Below are positions 1 to 9,351 of a stretch of DNA of 64,000 nucleotides, in pieces. How positions within the stretch are numbered: position 1 is the first letter of the stretch; each line of letters begins with the position of its first letter. The notes under the pieces were generated by a model. The model was not told where the DNA came from. It searched no databases and saw only the letters and a list, made by a program, of their open reading frames with translations. This DNA comes from Chloroflexota bacterium. Its GTDB lineage: Bacteria; Chloroflexota; Dehalococcoidia; Bin125. The stretch is taken from NCBI GenBank assembly GCA_009838915.1, contig VXQT01000013.1:1-64000 (forward strand). The letters are read 5' to 3'. The position numbers and the translations under genes were made by a program.

Positions 1-15
1 AGTATCAGCCGAGCG

Positions 16-198
16 TTGACTGGCAGTCGTTGGCAAGTTTACCGTATAATCCCCGAGTTGTTCTTGGTGCGGGACCAAACCAATCAGCGGATTTATGACC
101 TCCAGTGCGCGGTGTTCTGGGCCTTCGGCCTGCCGGCCGGCCTACTGCTGATTCTGTTCGCTACGCCGTTGGGCGTGATCCTTAGCGGGCCGGGGTAG
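16..198 (+). CDS. Possible small single-span membrane protein
   Basis: An open frame of 60 codons ends at a TAG 8 bases before the next gene. It starts at TTG at base 16, with further possible starts at TTG 64 and GTG 67. The frame lies at the window edge, so it may begin upstream. The only recognisable feature is one hydrophobic stretch near the C terminus (residues about 33-55), which would form a membrane helix. No family is recognised. The same-strand, close spacing to the next gene suggests a two-gene unit, but this could be a chance frame. Confidence 0.3.
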   Translation: MTGSRWQVYRIIPELFLVRDQTNQRIYDLQCAVFWAFGLPAGLLLILFATPLGVILSGPG

Positions 199-206
199 GA
201 GCCGAC

Positions 207-509
207 ATGGCCGAGTACGTCACTCAGGCGGAAGCTGACGCGATCAAGCAGCGCATCTACCTCATGGAAGGCCAGATTAGTGCGGTCGAGCTACTGGTCT
301 CGATGATTAGGCCGACCATTGTGAGTGACGGAGAAGATCTCAGCAACCAGCTCGATGATCTGTTCGGTCGAGTCGAGGAAAACTTGGATGTGGATGATGA
401 TCGGCAAGAGCAGTTCATGGAGGGCTTCAAGGAGGCTCTCGAACGGATGCTGCTCAGTGAGCCTCCTCGTCGGGCGAGATTCACTTTGACAATCAGCGAG
501 AGTGACTGA
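207..509 (+). CDS. Small acidic hypothetical protein
   Basis: This frame encodes 100 residues from an ATG preceded by a good ribosome site (GTAGGAG, about 6 bases upstream). The protein is acidic and rich in Glu, Asp and Gln. It is predicted mostly helical, with a short basic patch (PPRRAR) near its end. It has no signal peptide or membrane span. I do not recognise a family. It lies 8 bases after the small putative membrane protein and may be co-transcribed with it. Confidence 0.6.
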   Translation: MAEYVTQAEADAIKQRIYLMEGQISAVELLVSMIRPTIVSDGEDLSNQLDDLFGRVEENLDVDDDRQEQFMEGFKEALERMLLSEPPRRARFTLTISESD

Positions 510-857
510 AGCGTGTCACCCAACGCCCGGCAGTGGAGCCTTATCATGCAGCCCTTGCAGCGGTATTGGGACCTTGCGGGTGGGAAGTGACCAAGGGAGC
601 TTGGTTGCTTGCATCGATAGTTCCCCCGCGGAGGATGTATAGCACCTCAGAGGTCGGGTCGCCGTAGGCGGCGGGGGCGTCGAGAGTGAATTCGTGGACT
701 CTGGCTCGGGTGTTGGTGAGGTTGGTGGAGAATCTCCCGGGGAGCTAGATGTCAAACTCGAGCCTCAACTCGAGGGTTCTCGATGTAGTTCACGTCGGAA
801 GGTGATCTGGCAGGCCTCGGTAGGTTGTAGAATCCAAGGACGCGGGAGCGATCAGAG
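510..857. other. Gap of 348 bases, mostly without recognisable genes
   Basis: No intact gene was found between the acidic protein and the Uma2 gene. The reverse strand carries an interrupted protein-like stretch, listed separately. No tRNA, hairpin terminator or clear promoter was seen. Confidence 0.5.
541..815 (-). pseudogene. Possible decayed gene fragment
   Basis: On the reverse strand, protein-like text (for example RVHEFTLDAPAAYGDP and EVLYILRGG) runs from about base 740 to a stop near 546. It is interrupted by a TAG in what would be LEFDI-stop-LPGRF. Upstream, a second frame reads ITFRRELHREP, so a frameshift is also needed to join the pieces. This looks like a degraded coding region, but I cannot name the family, and high-GC DNA often gives such frames by chance. 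Confidence 0.2.
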
Positions 858-1415
858 ATGACGACCACAGAGCCAAGGCTGCTGACCGCTGGCGACCTGT
901 TCCGCCTCTACAGCGAGGGCGTCCGCGGCGAACTGATCCGAGGGGTGTTCTGCGAGATCATGTCCACGGGAGAACTGCACGGCAAGATCGTTGCGAACCT
1001 GATCGGTGAACTTTGGGTGTTCGTCAAGCCGCAGCGGCTGGGGACGCTCCTCGCATCGGATGCTGGCGTGTGGCTCGAGCGTGACCCGGACACCGTGCGC
1101 GAGCCCGACATCGCCTTCATCTCGGCGGAGCGTCTTGCGCTAGATGCTTGGAATCCCGGCTACTCGGAGGTGGTTCCCGACCTCGTCATCGAGGTGGCGT
1201 CGCCGTCTGACAGCCGTCGCGAACTCAATGACAAGGCGAGGATGTGGCTCAGCCATGGCGTGCGACTAGTCTGGGTGATTCACCCGGACACGCGCTCTGT
1301 CGACGTGCATGAGCCGGACGGATTTATCGTCACGCTCGGCGAGCACGAGTCGCTCAACGGCCACGATATTCTACCTGACTTTGGTTGCGCCGTGAGCGCG
1401 ATCTTCGATGCATAG
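858..1415 (+). CDS. Uma2 family (DUF820) restriction-endonuclease-like protein
   Basis: The product is 185 residues, the usual length for Uma2 (PF05685). This family has a PD-(D/E)XK nuclease fold and is very common in Cyanobacteria and Chloroflexota; its biological role is unsettled. Family landmarks are visible: an N-terminal ELIRGVFCEIMS strand, VREPDIAFIS (conserved Pro-Asp), PDLVIEVASPSD carrying the Glu of the nuclease core, and the K-x-x-x-W-x-x-x-GV segment followed by a VWVIHPDTRSVDV strand. No partner toxin or antitoxin gene is adjacent. The start is an ATG at 858. Confidence 0.9.
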   Translation: MTTTEPRLLTAGDLFRLYSEGVRGELIRGVFCEIMSTGELHGKIVANLIGELWVFVKPQRLGTLLASDAGVWLERDPDTVREPDIAFISAERLALDAWNPGYSEVVPDLVIEVASPSDSRRELNDKARMWLSHGVRLVWVIHPDTRSVDVHEPDGFIVTLGEHESLNGHDILPDFGCAVSAIFDA

Positions 1416-1690
1416 CACCAAGCAGCGTCTCGGCCCCGCCTCGCGTACGCTTACAGGCTGACAGTCCACTCAAAAGTTCGCAGTTCGGTAGCGTTACGCC
1501 CACCAACCTGGACAACATCGAGCACCTTCGAGTTGCGGTTCAGGTTGGACCTATGATGCTTTCCCATTGGGCGTTCGCCCGATCTGTTCGGAAGCGGATG
1601 ACTCGAGCACAATAGCCCTACAGATCAAGAGGCGGCGCAACAGCTCGCAGAAGCAGATCCGATGTCGCAAACTCGAGTGGCGATCGTCGA

Positions 1691-1885
1691 TCAGGACGCG
1701 CCAGCGTCGACGGTGTTGGGCCACACGCCCAGAGAGATTCGGATCTCATTCAGGGACATACCGGAACTGATGGTCGCAGCCGCCAGGAGCGCTTCACCTT
1801 CACTGACAGTGCTTTGATCGCGAATCTCGTTGGATAGTTGGAGGGTCATGCGCCGGCGCAGTTCTGCAGGGGTCGGGGAGGCCAT
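1691..1885 (-). CDS. Small hypothetical protein (64 residues)
   Basis: A reverse-strand frame starts at ATG 1885, with an AAAGGA ribosome site 6 bases upstream. That site is the main reason to believe it. The protein begins MASPTPAELRRRMTL and is helical, with charged and polar residues and no membrane segment. No family is recognised. It lies between Uma2 and the MFS exporter. The 275 bases between the Uma2 stop and this gene hold only a short palindrome (GGGCG-TT-CGCCC at about 1569-1580). Confidence 0.4.
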   Translation of the reverse strand: MASPTPAELRRRMTLQLSNEIRDQSTVSEGEALLAAATISSGMSLNEIRISLGVWPNTVDAGAS

Positions 1886-2016
1886 GGAAGGTCCTTTCAA
1901 GAGTCAATCGGCTGGCCGCATCCTACGGACCTACCCGGGATTGGGAAAAGAGCGATCCGATAGCAAGACGAGTAGCGGAGTGACCACATCCCCTTGGATA
2001 CTTCAGGCGGCCCAGG

Positions 2017-3303
2017 CTAGCGATCGGCATCGCTCGCGCGCATCCAGTCGGCGGCGGTGAGGTCTGTGTACATGCGGCGCCGCCAGAGCCACCAGCGGAC
2101 GCGCGGCATCGAGAGGGCGAGCAAGGAGGCGCCGAGCAAACAGGCGGCCATCGTCAGCAACCCTCCTTGCGGCCCGAGTGAGTCGACCAACGCGCCGGCA
2201 ACCAGGGCGCCAATCAGGATCGTGCCCTGGACCAGGTTCATCAAGGTGAGCGCCTGTCCACGCATTTCTTCGGGAGCATGGGCGAGGAGAGCGAGGTTGG
2301 CCACCGTGGCCATGTTGTAGACGCACGCGGTGGCGAAGAATATGCAGACCGCAACAACTGCCAGGTGTGGCGCCAGGGCGATCCCGATCAGGGAGGCGCC
2401 GCCCGTCGCGATCAGTCCGATCATCAACAGGTTCGGCGAGCGGATCTCCTTAAGCGAAGCGAGCCAGACTGCGCCCACGGTCGCGCCGAGACCGCCTACC
2501 GCCGCCAGGTAGCCGACCCAGGAGCGGTGCTGGCCCAATTCGTCGATCACGACCAGTGGCATGAGCACCGCCTCGTAGGGCTGAAGGAACATGTAGGACA
2601 TCGCCGAGATGACCAGCACCGCGATCGGCCAGCGCGTGTCGATGGCCCATCGCGCTCCGGCGGTGATCTGGCCGACGATGGAGCGATCTTCGGCTGCGGC
2701 GTCCCGCTTCGGTTCCTGCCGGGTCTGAATCAACGTTCCAAGCAGCGCGGCCAGCAGGCTGAACGCGGTCATCAGCCCGAACATCCAGGTGAAGTCGGCG
2801 ATGCTCAACAACAGTCCGGCGAGCAGCGCGCCACCGATCTTCACTGACGTCTGTCCGGTCTGCGAGAGCGCCGTGGCCGAGCGCAGATGGGAGGCCTCGA
2901 CAATGGCTGGCAGCAATGCGCGTCGGGCAAGGTTGAAGAACACGAAGCCGATGCCGGACAGGGCCGACAACGCAATCACCTGCCAGCTCTGAGCCTGATC
3001 GACGATCAACAGGATGAAGAGCACGCCGGACGCCGCCGCATTGGCTAGAAATGAGCCGATCAACACCCGCCGATAGGGGTAGCGGTCGACGATCGCGCCG
3101 GCGAATGGCGAGAGCAACAGATTGGGTGCCATCCAGGCCGCGAGCACCGCGCCCAGCAGGACGGCGGAGCCAGTCAGTTCGACGATCAATACGGCTCGGG
3201 CGACCAACTCCAACGCCAAAGCGGCCGAGCGGACGAACGTCGCCGCCCAGAGGACGCGGAAGTCGCGGTAGCTGAACGCCGAAAAGGTCTCCGGATTGAA
3301 CAA
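2017..3303 (-). CDS. MFS transporter, MFS_3/EntS-like exporter family
   Basis: The product is a 428-residue polytopic inner-membrane protein with about 12 predicted helices. The N terminus (FSAFSYRDFRVLWAATFVR) and the helix 2-3 loop (FAGAIVDRYPYRRVLI) match the D-R-x-x-R-R motif of MFS drug and siderophore exporters of the PF05977 type. Start is TTG 3303, with a GAGGAG ribosome site 7 bases upstream. It is divergent from the two-component system at 3638. The substrate cannot be read from the sequence; no siderophore genes lie nearby. Confidence 0.92.
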   Translation of the reverse strand: MFNPETFSAFSYRDFRVLWAATFVRSAALALELVARAVLIVELTGSAVLLGAVLAAWMAPNLLLSPFAGAIVDRYPYRRVLIGSFLANAAASGVLFILLIVDQAQSWQVIALSALSGIGFVFFNLARRALLPAIVEASHLRSATALSQTGQTSVKIGGALLAGLLLSIADFTWMFGLMTAFSLLAALLGTLIQTRQEPKRDAAAEDRSIVGQITAGARWAIDTRWPIAVLVISAMSYMFLQPYEAVLMPLVVIDELGQHRSWVGYLAAVGGLGATVGAVWLASLKEIRSPNLLMIGLIATGGASLIGIALAPHLAVVAVCIFFATACVYNMATVANLALLAHAPEEMRGQALTLMNLVQGTILIGALVAGALVDSLGPQGGLLTMAACLLGASLLALSMPRVRWWLWRRRMYTDLTAADWMRASDADR

Positions 3304-3637
3304 TGGGCGCTCCTCGACGCTCGCAAACCTAAGGAGTTCCGCGCACGGTGACTTTCAGCACCGATTGCGCGACAACGAACGAGTCCAATAGCAAGAGTGT
3401 CGGACACAGATTCGCGGATCTCGCGACGGCGGCGTGACGTCCTCCTGCTCCGCAGTTGCGATACAGCATTTCACTGCGCGCGTGGGTTGCGATAGAAGAA
3501 GCCGACTGCAGTGTGCTTTCACTTTTGCCTGCTTCACCTGTAGCGATGTGCCTACCTGACTTTGGTACGGGGCGCGCTCGTCGGCGCTGGCTAACCGACG
3601 TACATTCGCAGTAACGAAGGACGGACAACCTGCAACA
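3304..3637. other. 334-base divergent intergenic region
   Basis: This spacer separates the MFS exporter (reverse) from the histidine kinase (forward) and must hold both promoters. I found no convincing consensus promoter pair, hairpin, repeat or small gene in it. Confidence 0.5.
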
Positions 3638-4942
3638 ATGCGACACGATGCGTTTCGGTTGAGTCAGACTCGGGCAATGCACGATGCGCCGGAACCCCGG
3701 GTGTCCGTGCTATCGGCCGCCGCGGACGCCGTGCGGAACAGCCTCACGCCGGGCAGCCTGGGCGAGCCGGACGTTGTCGACTACGCGACCCGGATCTCGC
3801 TCTGGGGCCGCTGGTTCATCTGGCTGGTAGTCGTGTTCCTGACCGCGTATCGGCCGAGCTTCTGGTATCCGGACATGGCCGAAGCGCTCGCCCTGCCGAT
3901 CCTGCAACTGCTGGTCAACGGCATGGTCCACTATCGGTTGCGCAAGCGTCGACCGATCACCCAGCGCCTGTTGTTGTTGCTGAGCGCCAGCGACATCGCC
4001 CAGATCACGTTTGCAGTCCTACTCCTCGGCGGATACTCGAGCTTCGCGTTTGTCGCCTTCTACCCCGCGCTGGGCCTGTTCGCGGTGCTGTTCCCGTCGC
4101 TCTGGGCGACGCTCGGCTGGACATCCCTGGCTGCGTTGCTCTACATCGCGGCCTGCCTCTGGAGCGGCGACGGACTGAACCTTGTGTTGGGTCAGGAGAA
4201 GGTCCTGGTTGGCCGCGTGGTCACGATGTACGTCGTCGCGGTTGGCATCGGCATGATTGTGCGCTACGAACGCATCCGCTGGCAGTCGGCGCTCTCACGC
4301 GAGCAGCGGTTGCTCAAAGAACGGATTGAGCTCTCCCAGAAGATCCACGACACCACCGCCCAGACGGCTTCAATGATCAACCTGGGCATTCACCGCGCTA
4401 AAGCGCTGGCCGACGAATCCGATCATGAACTGCATTCCGCGCTCGACGCGACCGCCGAGCTGACCAGGTCGGCGATGTGGGAGATGCGCGGTCCGATTGA
4501 CGCCGGGCACATTGTCGAAGGTCGGGAGTTGGGGCGGGTCTTGTGGTCGCACTGCGCGACGTTTGAGCGGATCACCGGTATCCCTACCTCGCTCTCGCAG
4601 TCGGGGACGGAGCGAGCATTGTCGACGACGGTTCGCTCCCAACTCTTTGCCATCGCCCACAACGCGCTCACCAACGCCTTCCTGCACGCCGTTCCGAGCA
4701 AGGTCGAGGTCGATCTCAGTTTCAACAGCGAGCAGATCTGTTTGCAGGTCGCGGACGACGGCGTCGGGCTGCCAAACGACTACGCCGCCCGCGGACGCGG
4801 CATCTTCGGCATGATGGACGATGCCAAGGCAATGGGCGGGACGTTCAGAGTGGACGGCGCGGGCCCTGCGGGTGGAACGCGAATCACCTGCATCGTCCCC
4901 CGCGAGCCAAACGAGAGCGGAGACTTCCATGTCAGCGACTGA
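3638..4942 (+). CDS. Membrane sensor histidine kinase, NarL/DegS-type (HisKA_3-like)
   Basis: The product has 434 residues. An N-terminal region (about 50-210) has five or six hydrophobic helices. A dimerisation and phosphoacceptor helix follows (LSQKIHDTTAQTA, His237). The C-terminal ATPase domain has an N box (AHNALTNAFLHA), DDGVGLP and a glycine-rich GRGIFGM. There is no separate periplasmic sensor domain, so the signal is probably sensed in or at the membrane. The next gene is its LuxR-type response regulator, and the two frames overlap by 14 bases, so they are almost certainly partners. ATG 3677 is an alternative start; neither has a strong ribosome site. Confidence 0.92.
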   Translation: MRHDAFRLSQTRAMHDAPEPRVSVLSAAADAVRNSLTPGSLGEPDVVDYATRISLWGRWFIWLVVVFLTAYRPSFWYPDMAEALALPILQLLVNGMVHYRLRKRRPITQRLLLLLSASDIAQITFAVLLLGGYSSFAFVAFYPALGLFAVLFPSLWATLGWTSLAALLYIAACLWSGDGLNLVLGQEKVLVGRVVTMYVVAVGIGMIVRYERIRWQSALSREQRLLKERIELSQKIHDTTAQTASMINLGIHRAKALADESDHELHSALDATAELTRSAMWEMRGPIDAGHIVEGRELGRVLWSHCATFERITGIPTSLSQSGTERALSTTVRSQLFAIAHNALTNAFLHAVPSKVEVDLSFNSEQICLQVADDGVGLPNDYAARGRGIFGMMDDAKAMGGTFRVDGAGPAGGTRITCIVPREPNESGDFHVSD

Positions 4943-5612
4943 GTCAGTCACAGTCCTGATCGTCGATGACCATCCGATCATGAGGAAGGGCCTTCGCGAC
5001 GTGCTGGAAGGCTCCGGGCGGTTCGCCGTCGTGGGCGAGGCTGGGGACGGCGAGGAGGCGCTGCGCGCTGCCGTGGAACTCAAGCCTCAAGTCGTAGTCA
5101 TGGACGTGATCATGCCCCGAGTGGACGGGATCGACGCCTGTCGAGAACTGATGGCGCTGCTGCCGGATACCCGCGTCATAATGTTGACCGTCGCGCCGCA
5201 GGAGGATGCGGTGATCGACGCCATCGCCGCGGGCGCCACCGGTTATCTCGAGAAGTATGCGCCGCCGGAGGAGTTGGTCACCGCTGTGCTCGACGTGGCC
5301 GCAGGACGATTGAACGTACCCGACGAGGCAGTCAAGCGCGTCTTCGCAATGCTGCAAGGACAGCAGCCAATGGCATCCCGCAAGCCGCTGGAGCGATTGA
5401 CGGCGATCGAGCGGGAGACGCTGACGTACTTCGCCAGCGGAACGCCATATGGCGAGATAGCCAGACACCGGGGGATCAGCGTCGTCACGGTGCGCAACAC
5501 CCTGTATCGCATCCAGGACAAGCTGGGCATCGAGACCAAACCGGAACTCGTCATCTGGGCGGTCCGCAATGGTCTGGTTGACGACATTGTGGTCGGCATT
5601 GACGAGCAGTGA
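4929..5612 (+). CDS. NarL/LuxR-family response regulator
   Basis: The protein has 227 residues from ATG 4929, which overlaps the end of the kinase gene; a GCGGAG ribosome site precedes it. The receiver domain (1-125) has the acidic pair DD13-14, phospho-acceptor Asp59 in VVMDVIMP, and conserved Thr and Lys positions (LTVAP, YLEKYAPP). The C-terminal domain (about 160-225) is a LuxR helix-turn-helix (GEIARHRGISVVTVRNTLYR). Phosphorylation by the upstream kinase would activate DNA binding. The next gene downstream is the large exported repeat protein, a plausible target given the position; this is inference. Confidence 0.93.
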   Translation: MSATESVTVLIVDDHPIMRKGLRDVLEGSGRFAVVGEAGDGEEALRAAVELKPQVVVMDVIMPRVDGIDACRELMALLPDTRVIMLTVAPQEDAVIDAIAAGATGYLEKYAPPEELVTAVLDVAAGRLNVPDEAVKRVFAMLQGQQPMASRKPLERLTAIERETLTYFASGTPYGEIARHRGISVVTVRNTLYRIQDKLGIETKPELVIWAVRNGLVDDIVVGIDEQ

Positions 5613-5815
5613 TTCAGCTCATTTGTCTGCGCAGCTTCGTCCGAACAGTCCGTCTCAGCCCGGAAGCCCTGATGGCGAACAGCAGGCGCTCGACGAAGAG
5701 ACCAAGCGCTACACCGCGCCAGTACTAAGCGAAAGTCCAAGTTTGCACTTCTGATCTGTTGCCGCGCCAATGCTCGAAGTGAGAATTCGACGCAGGCGTC
5801 CTCGGGAGGATCAGA

Positions 5816-8800
5816 ATGCGTATTCACTTCAAGAAGGCTCGGCTCCTTGAGAGTCGAACTGCCATCTGTGCTGTTGTTCTAATTGCGGCGGTTATCACCG
5901 TGGTGGCGCAGGTCCTGAGCGGCCAGGACGCCCGCAGCCAGGAGCCACGCGGTGACGGCGCTGCCGAGGTGCGCATTGCGGCGCAACGTCTGGAAGACGG
6001 CGAGGTTCGATTCGGCCTACGGGTGCGAGACGGCAGCCGCGGGTGGGCGGAGCCAGTGACGCCTCGCGCGCATCGATTCGATTCTGCCACGGCCTCCATC
6101 GGGCGTTGGCTGGTTAGTTCTCCGCTGACGCTGGAGGTCGACGGATCCGGCCGCGCCCGACTCGCGCGCAGCGACCAGTTCGAGCCCTCGACAGGCGGTG
6201 AAGTAGAGCTCGTCAGCGGAGTGGAAGGCTGGGCCGGCGACTCGCACTACTCCGCATACCACAGCGAGGATGGCGGCCTCGTCACCAGCGTCTCGATGTA
6301 CAGCACTTCGGTCGGCACGCCTGACGGCGAACTCCGGACAACTATCACCTGTCGAGACGGCGAGACCTCGGTCAGCATCGGTGGCCTGCCGAGCCACCCA
6401 AGCAACGGCGCGCTCACGCAGCAGATCTCGGTGGCGTGGAGCGTTGACAATGGGACGCGGCACAGAGAACATCGCGCGTTGACATCGGGCGCGAACGGAC
6501 CCGAGCTCGTCGAGAGTACTGAGAGTCAACTGGCCCGAGCGTTGCTCGGTGGCGGTTCGCAGCTCGCCCTGTCGATCGGCACCACTCCTGAGCTCGCGGC
6601 CAACGTCGACCTCGACGCGCTGCGTGCGCTGCCTGTCTACGACAACCTCCGTTACTGCGCCGCGGAAGCAGTCCAGTCGGGACGCACTGAATTGCGCATC
6701 CGCGCGCAGGTCCGTGCCGACGAGCGCATCGAGTTCGCCGTTCAACAACGGATCGGCGGCGGCTGGAGCGAGAACATCCGCCCTCGCGCGCGAGTCATCC
6801 CGGCGTTCGGCGAGGCCACCAACTGGCTGTCTTCAACTCCCGTCTCTGTTCGAGTGGAGTTGGACCACTCTCAGGCAGTGATCCGGCCCGAGCTGGCGCT
6901 ACGCCAGATTCCCGAGCCGATTACTCCCGTGCTTCGTGGCGGGTATCGCACCAACGCGATCATCTACCAGGCGTTCACACAAGACGTTCAGGGCTCTTAC
7001 CCAACCAAGCTGAGCTCCGTGGTGGCTGCCGTGAGCGAGCAGGGCCTGCAACTGGAGGTCGGATGCCTGGGCGACGAACGTCGGGTGGCGCTGGGCGTCG
7101 CGCCGGCCGACGCAACGGGCGAGTTGTCCCTGGCGTTTGACGATGTCCAATTGATCGCCAACTGGACCGTCCGCGGCGGCGAAGGCTCCTCATCGTTGGA
7201 GCCCACAGATGTGGATCGAACCATTCAGAGGCTCCGCCAGGCGCAGTCGCTCTCTGTCCAACCCGGAGACGGCGATGCCGCTCCAATCACGTTCGACCTG
7301 GTTGAGCTGTTCAAGACGCCGATCCAGGCGAACATCGATCAGTGCGGGAACTATGCGGCGCCCCAGTGGCAGCCTGTGACTACCAGTCTCTTCGTGAACA
7401 ACGAACTCGCCGAGTACTACAGAGTCTCCTATTCGGAGGGGAACAATCCTCAGAGGGTCAGTCAGGTCCGCGTCACAGCAGTCGAAGGGATGCCAGCGGC
7501 AGGAGCCGACCGCCTCGATCTGGTCATGACTTGCAGCTCACGAGAGATGTCGTACGGGATCTGGGGACTGCCGCCCGCTGGCCGTCCGGATTCGATCAGA
7601 CTTCGAATCGACGACGGCGAGTGGTTTGACGAGCCGATCAGTGTCTTTGTCAACCCGGACGGCACCGCATCCACTGAGTTCAGCACCGACTTCGACCAAC
7701 TCCGACAGGGTCGCGTACTTGCGTTCGAGTACGGGTCCGAAGAGCCGGCGCGGGGAGCGTTCGACCTGACCAATCTGCTGGGCACGCCGATCCAGGTCAA
7801 CTTCGACAACTGCGGCCGCGACTTCTGGCAGCAGGCAAGGACGTTCGTGCCCCTCGTCATTGCGCAGCAGCAGAGTTCGCGAAGTCTGTCGTATCTGGGG
7901 CAACTCAACGACGACGGCACGGTGACCACAGTCGTTCGACTCAGCGCCTCGGACACAACCGGGAACGATGGCGTTTCTACGATCCAGTCGTCATGCATCG
8001 TCAGCGACGCCTTCCAGATGAATGTCGGTGTTCCGTTTGCGGTGGAGCCTGGTGACGTGAGCGTCAGTCTGACCATCGATGACCGGCCCGCGGATATCTC
8101 GACCTGGATCGCCACGACATTGGGAACCCGCGGGGAGTTGCACCCGCCGTCCAACGCCCGACTGATGGCCGAGCTGCGCCGGGCGTCGGTCGTAGTCGTT
8201 GAGGCGCCCGAGTTGTTCGCAGGACCAATCACGTTTCATGTGAGCGGCATGTTCGACACGCCGGTGCAGGGAAATCTCGACGAGTGCGGCTACTACAAGC
8301 CCGGTGAACTGCGGAGACCCCTGCTCCCGCTGAACGTCTATGAGGTACAGAGGACGCACGACGCCGACCGCGATCTGACGATTATCAAGTTCTGGGAGCG
8401 GATACCCGGAGTGATCGCTCCCTCAACGGGAACCATTGAACAACACGTAGACGAAACCGGGATGGTGATTGGTCTCTCCGTGTTCTGTGGAGGATTTGGC
8501 GCCAGGCTGTCGGTCTATGGCCCTGTCACCGGCGCGTTCACAGGTGATCATGTGCAGGTGGAGTGGAGCACGGATGGGACCACGACACAGCGCGAAACCT
8601 GGAACGTGCGACTGAGCGGGGGTTCCAATAGCATCAGTCCGCCGCAAGCGAGCGCGATCATCGCACAGTGGCGTCACGCCGCTCAACTCGAGCTCAGACT
8701 GCCTGGCGCACGCTCGGACGTTCACCGTTTCGACCTCGCGGGCATGTTTGACATCCCGATCATTGAGACCATGGACGACTGTCTGGCCAGGCCGTCTCCG

Positions 8801-9304
8801 AGCCAGTCACCACCCGTCACGGGCATTCCCACGACAGTCCAGGGTGTGCTCTCGTACCATGCCGATCCCCTGGACGGCTCGTCCTGGCTCACCAGTTACA
8901 TCCTCCTCCGCGACAGCGGGGAAGCGCCTGCGGATCCCAGTGAGTCGGACACTCGCTCATCGCTGTTCATCGCCTGTACGGTCGACGGCATCGGACTCTG
9001 GCTGACACGTGTTGGGGCAGCGGAATCGGTCTCCATCCACGGCGACACCGTGGATGTCACCTGGACCATCGACGGGCGGACCCGGGCCGAGGTCTGGGAC
9101 GCATGGACGCAAACATTCACCTACGCCATCGCCGCGCGGGACCACCGCGCGATGTACGAGGCCCTGAGAGGCGCGAACGCCCTGACGATCCGGATTGAGT
9201 CGGATCCGCCGGTGACGAAGACCTACGACCTGGCGAGACACGGACTCTGGCGCACGCCGGTACAACCGAATCTCGATGCTTGTGGCGACGAACCTGGGCC
9301 ATAA
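5816..9304 (+). CDS. Large exported protein with six ~160-residue modules
   Basis: The protein has 1162 residues and an N-terminal signal or anchor helix (residues 16-36, AICAVVLIAAVITVVAQVL). Residues 51-108 and about 292-349 carry the motif shared with two other exported proteins here (RIAAQRLEDGEVRFGLRVR, then GRWLVSSPLTLEV). The rest is six repeats, each ending in a signature like TPIQANIDQCG, TPIQVNFDNCG, TPVQGNLDECG or TPVQPNLDACG. Signature positions are about 6629, 7316, 7783, 8257, 8752 and 9250. Each module also has an upstream Cys (TITCRDG, VMTCSS, FIACTV), suggesting disulfide-stabilised beta domains outside the cell. The ribosome site is GGGAGGATC before ATG 5816. It lies directly after the LuxR regulator. 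Function is unknown. Confidence 0.85.
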   Translation: MRIHFKKARLLESRTAICAVVLIAAVITVVAQVLSGQDARSQEPRGDGAAEVRIAAQRLEDGEVRFGLRVRDGSRGWAEPVTPRAHRFDSATASIGRWLVSSPLTLEVDGSGRARLARSDQFEPSTGGEVELVSGVEGWAGDSHYSAYHSEDGGLVTSVSMYSTSVGTPDGELRTTITCRDGETSVSIGGLPSHPSNGALTQQISVAWSVDNGTRHREHRALTSGANGPELVESTESQLARALLGGGSQLALSIGTTPELAANVDLDALRALPVYDNLRYCAAEAVQSGRTELRIRAQVRADERIEFAVQQRIGGGWSENIRPRARVIPAFGEATNWLSSTPVSVRVELDHSQAVIRPELALRQIPEPITPVLRGGYRTNAIIYQAFTQDVQGSYPTKLSSVVAAVSEQGLQLEVGCLGDERRVALGVAPADATGELSLAFDDVQLIANWTVRGGEGSSSLEPTDVDRTIQRLRQAQSLSVQPGDGDAAPITFDLVELFKTPIQANIDQCGNYAAPQWQPVTTSLFVNNELAEYYRVSYSEGNNPQRVSQVRVTAVEGMPAAGADRLDLVMTCSSREMSYGIWGLPPAGRPDSIRLRIDDGEWFDEPISVFVNPDGTASTEFSTDFDQLRQGRVLAFEYGSEEPARGAFDLTNLLGTPIQVNFDNCGRDFWQQARTFVPLVIAQQQSSRSLSYLGQLNDDGTVTTVVRLSASDTTGNDGVSTIQSSCIVSDAFQMNVGVPFAVEPGDVSVSLTIDDRPADISTWIATTLGTRGELHPPSNARLMAELRRASVVVVEAPELFAGPITFHVSGMFDTPVQGNLDECGYYKPGELRRPLLPLNVYEVQRTHDADRDLTIIKFWERIPGVIAPSTGTIEQHVDETGMVIGLSVFCGGFGARLSVYGPVTGAFTGDHVQVEWSTDGTTTQRETWNVRLSGGSNSISPPQASAIIAQWRHAAQLELRLPGARSDVHRFDLAGMFDIPIIETMDDCLARPSPSQSPPVTGIPTTVQGVLSYHADPLDGSSWLTSYILLRDSGEAPADPSESDTRSSLFIACTVDGIGLWLTRVGAAESVSIHGDTVDVTWTIDGRTRAEVWDAWTQTFTYAIAARDHRAMYEALRGANALTIRIESDPPVTKTYDLARHGLWRTPVQPNLDACGDEPGP
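5966..6139 (+). repeat. Shared ~55-residue motif, copy 1 (second copy at about 6686-6862)
   Basis: These are coding repeats. The pattern is RIxAxRxxxGxVxFAL, a Trp, then P-R-x-R-F, and finally W-x-x-S-x-P with an aliphatic strand. The second copy (ELRIRAQVRADERIEFAV ... NWLSSTPVSVRVE) is more diverged. Related copies sit in the reverse-strand gene at 10040 and at the C terminus of the giant adhesin. Confidence 0.75.
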
Positions 9305-9351
9305 GCGCGGCTCAGGCGCGTCGCACAGGGGGAATCGGCCCGGCGTCCCCG

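Noticed and set aside
16-50. TTGACT at 16 and TATAAT at 45 looking like a strong promoter
   Set aside because: The hexamers match consensus, but the spacer is 23 bases, too long for normal sigma-70 recognition. The first gene's reading frame also starts at or before these bases.
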